Of a stretch of DNA of 64,000 nt, positions 44,887 to 52,969 are shown in pieces (the stretch's first letter is position 1; every line of letters starts with the position of its first letter). Source of the DNA: CAIKBL01 sp050247235 (lineage in GTDB: Bacteria > Pseudomonadota > Gammaproteobacteria > Ga0077536); assembly GCA_050247235.1 (NCBI GenBank), contig JBFWUN010000005.1:1-64000 (forward strand), in the 5' to 3' direction. A program made the position numbers and the translations under genes. A model generated the notes under the pieces. It saw only the letters and a program-made list of their open reading frames with translations, made no database searches and was not told the DNA's origin.

Positions 44887-45237
44887 TTACGACTCGACGC
44901 CGGCGGTCGTGGGCGGCGTCGGCGGCAGTTCGACCAGCCTGCCACGCGCCAGCGCGGATTTGATCTTCGTCTGGATACGGGCGAGTCCTGCGCCGATCTC
45001 GCTCTCCGCGGAGTCATGCCGCCGCCGGTAATCCAGGTACTCGTGCGCGATGTTCAGCGCGGCCATCACCGACACGCGCTCGCTGCCGATGACTTTGCCG
45101 CTGTCACGTTGCTCGCGCAGCTTGCGGTTGAGGTATTCGACCGAAGCGAACAGCGCCTCGCGCTCGTCCTCGGCGCAGCCTACCACGTACTCCTTGTCCA
45201 TGATGGTGACCGTGATCGGTTTGACGGGTGCGCTCAT
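44887..45237 (-). CDS. zapA: Cell division protein ZapA
   Basis: The 116-residue protein stabilises FtsZ filaments. The N-terminal domain reads VKPITVTIMDKEYVVGCAEDE, and YLNRKLREQ and RVSVMAALNIAHEYL lead into a coiled coil. A longer C-terminal tail with PPTPPTTAG is present. It is followed by 6S RNA, the standard gammaproteobacterial order, and preceded by a ZapB-like gene 7 bases upstream. Confidence 0.93.
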   Translation of the reverse strand: MSAPVKPITVTIMDKEYVVGCAEDEREALFASVEYLNRKLREQRDSGKVIGSERVSVMAALNIAHEYLDYRRRHDSAESEIGAGLARIQTKIKSALARGRLVELPPTPPTTAGVES

Positions 45238-45244
45238 GGGCGGC

Positions 45245-45466
45245 TCACCGGGCCTCCATGGCTTTCAACCGCGCGATCATCGCTTCCACCCGGCTGCGTG
45301 CCTGTTCGGTCTTGTCAATCAAGGTTGCGCGCTCGGCCGCGAGCACCGTCTGCTGACTGCGCAGCGCCTCGTTTTCGTTCGCCAAGGTCTCCACCGTCCG
45401 GATGAGTTCGTCGACTCTTGCCTCGAGCGCGGCCAGGTCGAGGCGTTCTTTCAGCGGATCTGCCAT
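45245..45466 (-). CDS. ZapB-like coiled-coil protein (TIGR02449 type)
   Basis: The 73-residue product is a single coiled coil with heptad repeats throughout (LEARVDELIRTVETLANENEAL, written in part), much like ZapB. Small coiled-coil genes upstream of zapA are common in this class. A likely role in Z-ring organisation is inference from location and shape. A good sigma-70 promoter lies 54-82 bases upstream. Confidence 0.82.
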   Translation of the reverse strand: MADPLKERLDLAALEARVDELIRTVETLANENEALRSQQTVLAAERATLIDKTEQARSRVEAMIARLKAMEAR

Positions 45467-45519
45467 GGTCGAAGCGAGCCGAAACGATTGGGGTTGAGGC
45501 GCCAGCGTGCGTGCCGAGC

Positions 45520-45548
45520 AATATAGAACCCACCCTGGAGGCGGTCAA
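45520..45548 (-). promoter_or_regulatory. Sigma-70 promoter for the zapB-like/zapA transcript
   Basis: On the minus strand TTGACC (45548-45543) and TATATT (45525-45520) are separated by exactly 17 bases. They match the sigma-70 -35 and -10 boxes at five of six positions each. It lies 54 bases before the ZapB-like start codon and may also feed 6S RNA. Confidence 0.65.
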
Positions 45549-45667
45549 CCGCGCTTCCGACGCGCCGTGTGACGCCGCGCACGCCGTCCAAACCGGCACG
45601 GGTCGCGGTTCCCGGTGCCGTTCCGTCGTGGGATAATCCGCCGCCCCAGGAACGGCGAGAGACACCC

Positions 45668-46234
45668 ATGACCATCTACTCCTCGCGAGCGTTCTACGCC
45701 TCGGTGTCCGCCGCGCTCTCGGCGCTCGACAGCGACGTCGATCCGGCCGAGTGCCATGGCGCGCTGTGCGGCATGCTGTGCAGTCCCGAGGGCTTCGAGA
45801 CCCAGGACTGGCTGCGGTACCTGACGGGTTACCCGGAGTTTGCAGGCGCCCGGCTCGGCACCGACAGCGCGCTGCTCGATCTCCTGCAGAGCACGCTCCG
45901 CGGCATGGACTCCGACGACTTCGGATTCGAGCTCCTGCTGCCTGATGACGACGAGCCACTCATCGTGCGCACCGACGCGCTCGGCGGCTGGTGTCGCGGC
46001 TTCCTGTCCGGATTCGGCACGACGCGGGGCGCGGCGGCCGCCAGCAACGAGAGCCAGGAGTTTCTCGGGGATCTCTATCGCATCAGCCAGGTCGACCCGC
46101 AGGACGCCGAGGGTGAAGTCGGTGAGCACGCGTTCCAGGAGATCGTCGAATACGCGCGGATGGGCGCGATCCTGCTGCGCGAGGAGAACCGTCAGGTCAC
46201 CGCTGACGTGTTCGATCACGGCAGCGTGCACTGA
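45668..46234 (+). CDS. ygfB: UPF0149 family protein YgfB
   Basis: The 188-residue protein belongs to the UPF0149 family, with ECHGALCGMLC near residues 30-40 and GWCRGFLSGFG in the middle. In Pseudomonas aeruginosa YgfB modulates a repressor of AmpD3 and so beta-lactam tolerance; elsewhere its role is unknown. An extended -10-like TGGGATAAT ending at 45637 lies about 30 bases upstream. It heads the ygfB-pepP-ubiH-ubiI series, conserved in gammaproteobacteria. Confidence 0.92.
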   Translation: MTIYSSRAFYASVSAALSALDSDVDPAECHGALCGMLCSPEGFETQDWLRYLTGYPEFAGARLGTDSALLDLLQSTLRGMDSDDFGFELLLPDDDEPLIVRTDALGGWCRGFLSGFGTTRGAAAASNESQEFLGDLYRISQVDPQDAEGEVGEHAFQEIVEYARMGAILLREENRQVTADVFDHGSVH

Positions 46235-46261
46235 GCGCCCGCCGCGCGCCGCCCGCCGCGC

Positions 46262-47578
46262 ATGGACCGCAAAGAATTCGCGCGCCGCCGCAAGCGGCTC
46301 ATGGACATGGTCGACAACGGCGGGATCGCCATCCAGCCGACCGCCCCGGAACGGATTCGCAACCGCGACGTCTACTATCCCTACCGGCCCGACAGCGATT
46401 TCCTCTACCTCGCCGGTTTTCCCGAACCTGAAGCGGTCGCGGTGCTGGTGCCCGACCGGCCGCAGGGTGAGTTCATCCTGTTCTGTCGCGAGAAGGACAA
46501 GGAAGCCGAAACCTGGCATGGCCGACGCCACGGCCTCGAGGGCGCCTGCGAGATCTACGGTGCCGACGACGCGTTCCCGATCTCCGATCTCGACGACATC
46601 CTGCCCGGGCTGCTCGAGAACAAGGAACGCATCTACTACACGATGGGCCGCTACCAGGATTTCGATCATCGCCTCGTCAGCTGGTTGAACCACGTGTCCA
46701 GCAAGGGCCGCGCAGGGGTGCACGCGCCGGACCAGTTCCACTCCCTCGCGCACTACGTCCACGAGATGCGGCTGTACAAGAGCCGTGAAGAGATCCGCAC
46801 GATGCGACGCGCGGCGCAGATCGCCGCCACCGCGCACCGGCGCGCGATGGAGACCTGCCGACCGGGCCTGTTCGAGTACCAGGTCGAAGCCGAGCTCGTG
46901 CACGCGTTCATCCGCCAGGGCGCGCGTTCACCGGCCTACCCCTGCATCGTCGGCGGTGGCGCCAACAGCTGCATCCTGCATTACACCGAGAACTGCGCGG
47001 CCCTGCGCAATGGCGACCTGCTGCTGATCGATGCCGGTGCCGAGTACGACGGGTACGCGAGTGACGTCTCCCGCACGTTTCCGGTGAACGGTCGTTTCAC
47101 GCCGGAACAGCGCGCGATCTACGAAATCGTGCTCGAGGCGCAGCTCGCCGCAATCGATGCCGTGCGTCCAGGCAACTCCTGGCACCAGCCGCACGACGCC
47201 GCGGTGGAAGTGATCACCCGCGGACTCGTCGACGTCGGCATCCTCAAGGGCCGCTGGCGCACGATGCTCAAGGACGAAGCCTACCGCCCCTACTACATGC
47301 ACCGCACCAGTCACTGGCTGGGCATGGATGTGCACGATGTGGGCGAATACAAGGTGGGCGATGACTGGCGCACGTTCGAACCCGGCATGGTGACGACGGT
47401 GGAGCCGGGCCTGTACCTGTCCGCCGCCATCAAGGGCCTCGCGCGCCGCTGGTGGAATATCGGGATCCGCATCGAGGACGATGTGCTGGTGACGGCGGAC
47501 GGCCACGAGGTGCTGAGCGCCGGCGCACCGAAGACCATCGATGAGATCGAAGCCTCCATGGCCGGTGGAATCGCCTGA
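46262..47578 (+). CDS. pepP: Xaa-Pro aminopeptidase (aminopeptidase P)
   Basis: The 438-residue metallopeptidase removes N-terminal residues preceding proline. Metal ligands are visible: two aspartates in DAGAEYDGYASDVSRTF, a histidine in SHWLGMDVHDVG, and glutamates in TTVEPGLY and GIRIEDDVLV. The N-terminal creatinase-like domain has RNRDVYYPYRPDSDFLYLAGF. The stop TGA overlaps the ubiH ATG by one base, a tight coupling seen in many relatives. Confidence 0.96.
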   Translation: MDRKEFARRRKRLMDMVDNGGIAIQPTAPERIRNRDVYYPYRPDSDFLYLAGFPEPEAVAVLVPDRPQGEFILFCREKDKEAETWHGRRHGLEGACEIYGADDAFPISDLDDILPGLLENKERIYYTMGRYQDFDHRLVSWLNHVSSKGRAGVHAPDQFHSLAHYVHEMRLYKSREEIRTMRRAAQIAATAHRRAMETCRPGLFEYQVEAELVHAFIRQGARSPAYPCIVGGGANSCILHYTENCAALRNGDLLLIDAGAEYDGYASDVSRTFPVNGRFTPEQRAIYEIVLEAQLAAIDAVRPGNSWHQPHDAAVEVITRGLVDVGILKGRWRTMLKDEAYRPYYMHRTSHWLGMDVHDVGEYKVGDDWRTFEPGMVTTVEPGLYLSAAIKGLARRWWNIGIRIEDDVLVTADGHEVLSAGAPKTIDEIEASMAGGIA

Positions 47579-48774
47579 TGTCCGCCGCGCCGGTCCCGGT
47601 CCCGGTCGCAGTCGCGGGCGCGGGTTTCGTCGGCGCTGCACTGGCGCTCGGGCTCGCGCGCGCCGGCATCGCCGTGACCGTCGTCGAACGGCAGCCGGCG
47701 CGCGCAGCGCCCCGCGAAGACGGCCGGGGCCTCGCGCTCGCGATGAGCTCCGTGTCGCTGCTGGAGCGGCTCGGCGTGTGGACCGCGCTCGCACCGCAGG
47801 TCTGCGCGGTGCGCCATGTGCACGTCACCCAGCGCGGACATTTCGGCGCGCTGCGGCTGTCGCATCACGACGTGGGGCAGCCGGCGCTCGGTTACGTCTG
47901 TCCGGCGGAAGCCCTGCAGGAGGCGCTGCTGCGCGCCCTCGCCGACGCCGGTGTGGACGTGCGCTTCTCGCACGAGATCGCCGCGCTGCACGTGGACGCC
48001 GACGCCGCCCACCTCACGCTGCGCACGTCCGAAGGCAGCGCCGGGTGCACCGCGGCGCTCGTGATCGGCGCCGACGGAGCGGACTCGGCCGTGCGCACGC
48101 TCGCGGGGATCGGGGTCCGCCGTCACGACTATGACCAGTCCGCGATCGTCGCGAACGTGGACGTCATCGACCCGCGGCCGAACACGGCGCTGGAACGTTT
48201 CACCGTGGACGGCCCGCTCGCGCTGCTGCCGCTCGGCGGCCGGCGGCACGTGCTGGTGCGCGCGGCGCGGCGCGCCGATGTTCCCGGCCTGCTCGCACTG
48301 CCGGACCGTGATTACCTCGCGGAGACCGCCCGCCGGTTCGGTGTTGCCGCCGGCTATTTCACCGCGCTCGGCGTTCGCCGCGAGCACCCGCTCGCGCTGC
48401 AGCGCGCGGTCGCGCTCACCGCGGCGCGTGTACTGCTGGTGGGCAACGCGGCGAACACCTTGCATCCGAACGGCGCGCAGGGCCTGAATCTCGGCTTTCG
48501 CGACGCCGGCTGTGCGCTCGACCTGCTGATCGACGCGTGCACACGGGGCCGCGATCCCGGCGACCTGGACCTCCTTCGGCGCTACGCCGCCGCGCGACAT
48601 GCCGACCACCGCGCGACCGCCTGCATCACCGATACGCTGGCGCGCGCGTTTGCAGTTGCACATCCGCTCGCGGGTGCGTTGCGGGCGTGCGCGCTGGCCG
48701 GTGCCGATCGGCTCCCGGTCATGAAGCGGCTGGCCCTGCGCCGGCTTGCGCTCGGCGCGAGCGCGTTCGCGTGA
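47578..48774 (+). CDS. ubiH: 2-octaprenyl-6-methoxyphenol hydroxylase UbiH
   Basis: The 398-residue FAD monooxygenase hydroxylates the ubiquinone ring at C6. FAD motif GAGFVGAALALGLARAG lies at the N-terminus, GADGADSAVRTLAGI in the middle and LVGNAANTLHPNGAQGLNLG near residue 285, the UbiH form. It shares its start with the pepP stop and overlaps the next FAD gene by GTGA. Confidence 0.93.
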   Translation: MSAAPVPVPVAVAGAGFVGAALALGLARAGIAVTVVERQPARAAPREDGRGLALAMSSVSLLERLGVWTALAPQVCAVRHVHVTQRGHFGALRLSHHDVGQPALGYVCPAEALQEALLRALADAGVDVRFSHEIAALHVDADAAHLTLRTSEGSAGCTAALVIGADGADSAVRTLAGIGVRRHDYDQSAIVANVDVIDPRPNTALERFTVDGPLALLPLGGRRHVLVRAARRADVPGLLALPDRDYLAETARRFGVAAGYFTALGVRREHPLALQRAVALTAARVLLVGNAANTLHPNGAQGLNLGFRDAGCALDLLIDACTRGRDPGDLDLLRRYAAARHADHRATACITDTLARAFAVAHPLAGALRACALAGADRLPVMKRLALRRLALGASAFA

Positions 48775-50009
48775 GCGCGCGCGCCCCCCGCGGCGAGATT
48801 GCCGTCGTCGGCGGGGGCGTCGTAGGCATGGTGTCCGCGCTGCTGCTCGCCGATGCGGGCTTCGACGTGAGCCTCGTCGACCCGGTCACCCAGCTGCCCG
48901 CACGCGATGCGCCGTGGGATCTCCGCACGTTCGCGCTGACCCCGGCAACGCGCCGCATTCTCATCCGTTGCGGCGTATGGAGCGCGCTCGACGCGGCACG
49001 CGTGTCGACGTTCGAGGCCATCGAGGTTTACGACGGTCTCGGCGACGGCACCGTCCGTTTCGATCGCACCGCCGGTGTGTCGCCGCCGCTCGCGTTCCTG
49101 GTCGAACTCTCCAATCTCATCACCGCGTGTCATCGCGCGCTCGCGCAGCGCGCCCGCGTGCGCGATTTCGCGGGACAGGTGATCGCCGTGGTGCCGGGCG
49201 ATGACCACTGCACGTTGCGGCTCGCGGATGGCCGCGAACTGCGCACCGGTGCCGTGCTGGCGTGCGACGGTGCGGATTCTCCGCTGCGAACCTTGTGCGG
49301 AATCGCGGTCGACGAAACCGACTACGCGCAGCACGCGGTGGTCGCCAACGTGACGTGCGCGCTGCCGCATGCGGGTGTCGCGCGCCAGCGATTCCTGCCG
49401 ACCGGGCCGCTCGCGCTGCTGCCGTTGCCGCCCCCGTGCGATGTCGCGGTGGTCTGGAGCACGACCCCCGAGGAAGCGGCATGGGCCGTCGGCTGTCGTG
49501 ACGACGAGTTCCGCGCACGCCTCGCCGAGGCGTTCGGGCAACGCGCCGGCGCGGTCACCGTGACGAGCCGGCGTCTCGCTTTCCCATTGCGCCGCCGCCA
49601 CGCGCGAAGCTACGTGGCGGACCGGGTGGCGCTGCTCGGCGACGCGGCGCACGTCATGCACCCGCTCGCCGGGCAAGGCCTCAATGTCGGGCTGCTCGAC
49701 GCGGCCACGCTCGCCGAAGTGCTCGGTGCGCGCGGACCGGCCGTGCTGCGCGCGCCGCAGTCGGCGCTTGCGCGCTACGCGCGCATCCGGCGCGGCGAGA
49801 ACCTGCTGATGCTGACCGTTACCGAGCAGCTCAACCGGCTGTTCGCGGAAACCCGGACCCCGATCGTCCGAGCACGCAATCTCGGCCTCCGACTCACGCA
49901 GCACTTGCGCCCGCTGAAAGCCCGCCTCATTGCCCATGCAATGGGCGACCGTGGCGATCTCCCTGCACTGGCGCGAGGCGATCTCTCTACCGAACAGGTG
50001 ACCCCATGA
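48771..50009 (+). CDS. ubiI: UbiI/VisC-like ubiquinone FAD hydroxylase
   Basis: The 412-residue flavoprotein is a second UbiH-family enzyme, with VVGGGVVGMVSALLLADAGF at the N-terminus and LLGDAAHVMHPLAGQGLNVG near residue 285. In E. coli UbiI hydroxylates C5, and the neighbouring ubiH-visC gene pair is conserved. UbiF-like alternatives cannot be excluded. GTG at 48771 overlaps ubiH by 4 bases. A longer frame upstream is a shadow. Confidence 0.85.
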   Translation: MSARAPRGEIAVVGGGVVGMVSALLLADAGFDVSLVDPVTQLPARDAPWDLRTFALTPATRRILIRCGVWSALDAARVSTFEAIEVYDGLGDGTVRFDRTAGVSPPLAFLVELSNLITACHRALAQRARVRDFAGQVIAVVPGDDHCTLRLADGRELRTGAVLACDGADSPLRTLCGIAVDETDYAQHAVVANVTCALPHAGVARQRFLPTGPLALLPLPPPCDVAVVWSTTPEEAAWAVGCRDDEFRARLAEAFGQRAGAVTVTSRRLAFPLRRRHARSYVADRVALLGDAAHVMHPLAGQGLNVGLLDAATLAEVLGARGPAVLRAPQSALARYARIRRGENLLMLTVTEQLNRLFAETRTPIVRARNLGLRLTQHLRPLKARLIAHAMGDRGDLPALARGDLSTEQVTP

Positions 50010-50914
50010 TGCCCGATGCCGCGATTCTCGAGACGTCGCTGTTCGAATCCAACCTTGCGAGCCTGCCGCTCCTCGCACGCGGCAAGGTGCGCGACATCTA
50101 CGCGGTGGACGAGGACCACCTGCTGCTCGTCGCCACGGACCGGTTGTCGGCATTCGACGTCGTGCTGCCGGACCCGATTCCCGGCAAGGGCGCGATCCTG
50201 ACCGCGCTGTCGAACTTCTGGTTCGCCCGCTTTCGGGATCTCGTGCCGAACCACCTCGCGGATCTCGCGCTGGAGGAGGTGCTGCCGGATCCTGCGGAAC
50301 GTGCGCAGGTCGCGGGCCGCGCGGTGGTGGTGCGACGGCTGCAGCCCCTGCTCGTGGAGGCGGTTGTGCGCGGGTACCTGATCGGATCCGGCTGGAAGGA
50401 GTACCAGCAGACCGGGGCGGTATGCGGCATCTCACTGCCGCGCGGCCTGCGCCAGGCCGAGCGCCTGCCCGAGCCGATATTCACGCCCGCAACGAAAGCG
50501 GAAGCGGGCCATCACGACGAGAACATCGATTTTGCGACGGCGGCGCGTATCCTCGGCGCCGCCCACGCCGAGACGGTCCGCGCGCTGACCTTGACGTTGT
50601 ACCGCGAAGCCTCCGCGTACGCCGCGGCGCGCGGCATCATCATCGCCGACACCAAGTTCGAGTTCGGCCTCGACACGCACGGCGACGTCATCCTGATCGA
50701 CGAGGCCCTCACCCCGGATTCGTCGCGCTTCTGGCCCGCCGCGGACTACCAGCCGGGCGCGAGCCCACCGAGCTTCGACAAGCAGTTCGTGCGCGATTAC
50801 CTGGAGACCCTGAGTTGGGACAAGCGGCCGCCGGGACCGCGACTGCCCGCCGAGATCATTGCGCAGACGGCGGAGAAGTACCGCGAGGCGCTGGCCCGGC
50901 TGACCGCGCCGTGA
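50006..50914 (+). CDS. purC: Phosphoribosylaminoimidazole-succinocarboxamide synthase (SAICAR synthetase)
   Basis: The 302-residue enzyme joins aspartate to CAIR in purine synthesis. LLARGKVRDIYAVDEDHLLLV, ATDRLSAFDVVLPDPIPGKG and the C-terminal DTKFEFGLD are family motifs. Its length is that of the longer, yeast-like form rather than the 237-residue E. coli protein. It overlaps ubiI by 4 bases (ATGA). It converges with the CopD gene. Confidence 0.96.
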   Translation: MMPDAAILETSLFESNLASLPLLARGKVRDIYAVDEDHLLLVATDRLSAFDVVLPDPIPGKGAILTALSNFWFARFRDLVPNHLADLALEEVLPDPAERAQVAGRAVVVRRLQPLLVEAVVRGYLIGSGWKEYQQTGAVCGISLPRGLRQAERLPEPIFTPATKAEAGHHDENIDFATAARILGAAHAETVRALTLTLYREASAYAAARGIIIADTKFEFGLDTHGDVILIDEALTPDSSRFWPAADYQPGASPPSFDKQFVRDYLETLSWDKRPPGPRLPAEIIAQTAEKYREALARLTAP

Positions 50915-50936
50915 GCACGCCGGCTCCGCGCGCCGT

Positions 50937-52586
50937 TCAGGCTTCGCGGTAGAACATCAGCACCAGCCCGATCAGCAGGAACGCCACGGGCCAGACGCGC
51001 GCGGCGCGAGCGCGGATTGGCGGATCGGCGCGCAGTTCCAGCCAGCGGGCGCTGCCGGCGGCGATCGCGAGCACGCCGATCGGGATGTGCGACATCTCGA
51101 TGAGCAGCGCTTCCTGGATGTTCTCGAGCACGTGGCTGTGCGTGAGCATCAGGATGCCGCCGAGCACGTTCGTCAGCGGAAACACGTACACGGCCCTGGT
51201 CGTCGCGAGACCCCCGACACGCACGCGCCACTCGAACAGCCCGAACACGATCACCAGCAGCGTCATCAGGCGGTGCTGCACGACGCCGGGTTCGCGGAAC
51301 GCTTCGAAGAAACCGATCGTGCCGAGCGGCCACGATTCCGGATCCGCCCTGATCGCGATGAAGACACCGAGCACGACGAACACCATCGGCCAATGACGCG
51401 CCCACGCGAACCGGGGCCATCGCGCCAGCAGCGCGAGCACGCCGATTGCGCATACGAACACGCCCGACCAGTTGTGGTTGTACTCCGACCACGCGATGTC
51501 CGCGGCCGAGCGTTCGTAGAGAATGCCTGCCCCGGGCACGAACGCGCGCGGGGCCTCCTCGCGCGCCTGCGCGGCGCGCATGTCCAGGCGCGCCTGCTCG
51601 GTCTCGTACCAGAGTTCGGAGTGATCGGGACTGTGCAGGCGCGGCAGCTTCGGGATCAGCACCCGTTCGACGATGGCTTGCCAGGTCACGCGATCGTCCG
51701 GCAGGTCGACCGCCGGAGGGAGCGAGGTCAGCGAGCCGGCCACGAAGAACAGTCCGACGCCGATCGCGAGTTCGACTTCGACGAAGCGCCGCGTGCGCCG
51801 GGTCGCGGCGTCAGACACCATCATGCGCCGCACGGCCCGGTAATTGCCCGCGCCGAACGCGAGCAGCGCGGCGAACATCACGGCCTTGGTGGCGGTCATC
51901 AGCCCGTATGCCGTGCCGTACACCGCGTCCGGGACGCCGAGATACTCGATGTACTTGCCGGCCGCGGACGCGAAAATCGCGGCGACCGCGACCACGCAGA
52001 CGCGCGAGTAACGGTGCGCGAAGGTGGCGCGCTCGCCGGCAGGCAGCGCGGCGGCGAGCACCAGCAGGAAGTACGGCAGACCGCCGATCCACGCCGCGCC
52101 GGCCGCCTGGTGCAGGAATGAAATCGCCAGCAGCCACGCCCGGGCCTCCACCCGCCCGGTGGCGTGCGTAGTCGCCACCACGCTCGCGAGCAGCACGCAG
52201 GCGGCGAGTCCCTCGAGCCAGGGTCGCGCCGGGGGCGCATTGCCGCCGCGGTACGCGCAGACCGCGAGGCCCGCGCCCGCGAGGCAGGTCAGGAATCCTG
52301 CGAGCACGAAGGGGGCAGTCAGCGCGCTCGACCACGGCACGCCGACCGTCGAGACGAGGATGGACAGATCCAGCCCCTTGGCAAGCAGCAGCACCGCGAC
52401 GAGCGCGGCGGCGGCGATCCCCTGGAATGCACCGAGCCGGCTGAGCAGCGCCGGCCCTGCGGCCCCGCGCGGCGTGATTACCGCGTAGCGAAACACGACG
52501 CCGCCGATCGCGAACGCCGCGAGCGCGAGCGCGAGCCCGCGCAGCAACACGCTCAGGAATCCGAACAGGTCGACCAGCAGCGCCAT
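50937..52586 (-). CDS. CopD-family copper membrane protein, long form
   Basis: The 549-residue membrane protein has an N-terminal CopD domain (about residues 1-300, roughly eight helices with THATGRVEARAW and FLHQAAGAAWIGGLPYF), a soluble loop of about 85 residues, and about five more helices with SEYNHNWSG and LTHSHVLENIQEALLIEMSH. CopD proteins take copper across the inner membrane in pseudomonads. The C-terminal histidine-rich extension is unusual compared with the 300-residue family norm. It starts 6 bases after copC. Confidence 0.82.
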   Translation of the reverse strand: MALLVDLFGFLSVLLRGLALALAAFAIGGVVFRYAVITPRGAAGPALLSRLGAFQGIAAAALVAVLLLAKGLDLSILVSTVGVPWSSALTAPFVLAGFLTCLAGAGLAVCAYRGGNAPPARPWLEGLAACVLLASVVATTHATGRVEARAWLLAISFLHQAAGAAWIGGLPYFLLVLAAALPAGERATFAHRYSRVCVVAVAAIFASAAGKYIEYLGVPDAVYGTAYGLMTATKAVMFAALLAFGAGNYRAVRRMMVSDAATRRTRRFVEVELAIGVGLFFVAGSLTSLPPAVDLPDDRVTWQAIVERVLIPKLPRLHSPDHSELWYETEQARLDMRAAQAREEAPRAFVPGAGILYERSAADIAWSEYNHNWSGVFVCAIGVLALLARWPRFAWARHWPMVFVVLGVFIAIRADPESWPLGTIGFFEAFREPGVVQHRLMTLLVIVFGLFEWRVRVGGLATTRAVYVFPLTNVLGGILMLTHSHVLENIQEALLIEMSHIPIGVLAIAAGSARWLELRADPPIRARAARVWPVAFLLIGLVLMFYREA

Positions 52587-52591
52587 CGGGA

Positions 52592-52969
52592 TCAGGGAGT
52601 GCGCACCGTGAACTTCAGCCGTCCGCGCGTGATGTGACCATCCGTGCTCAGCACGTACCACTCGAGCAGCTGCGGTCCCGGGGCCAGGTCGCGTGCGGTT
52701 GCGCGCAGCCGGTTGGCGGGTGCCGCGGGATCGATCTCGAGCGCCCGCGACTGGTGCCTGGCACCGATCACGGACAGTCGCGAACGGCTGGCATCGACCC
52801 GGCTGTTGAACTCGATGTCGATGTCGACCTTTGCGCCGTCCACGACCGCGTTGGCCGCGGGCCGGGACGACACCACCACTGCATGGGCGAGCACACCCGC
52901 TGGTGCCACCAGGCACAGCAGGCATAACAGGCGCCGCAGGACGGCGCGTGGAGCAGAACCCGTGTTCAT
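52592..52969 (-). CDS. CopC-family periplasmic copper protein
   Basis: The 125-residue protein has a signal peptide (RRLLCLLCLVAPAGVLA) and then AHAVVVSSRPAANAVVDGA, where the mature N-terminal histidine is the copper(II) ligand typical of CopC. The fold ends YVLSTDGHITRGRLKFTV with another histidine. The ATG at 52969 overlaps the RND stop by 4 bases. It is the middle gene of RND-copC-copD. Confidence 0.88.
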   Translation of the reverse strand: MNTGSAPRAVLRRLLCLLCLVAPAGVLAHAVVVSSRPAANAVVDGAKVDIDIEFNSRVDASRSRLSVIGARHQSRALEIDPAAPANRLRATARDLAPGPQLLEWYVLSTDGHITRGRLKFTVRTP

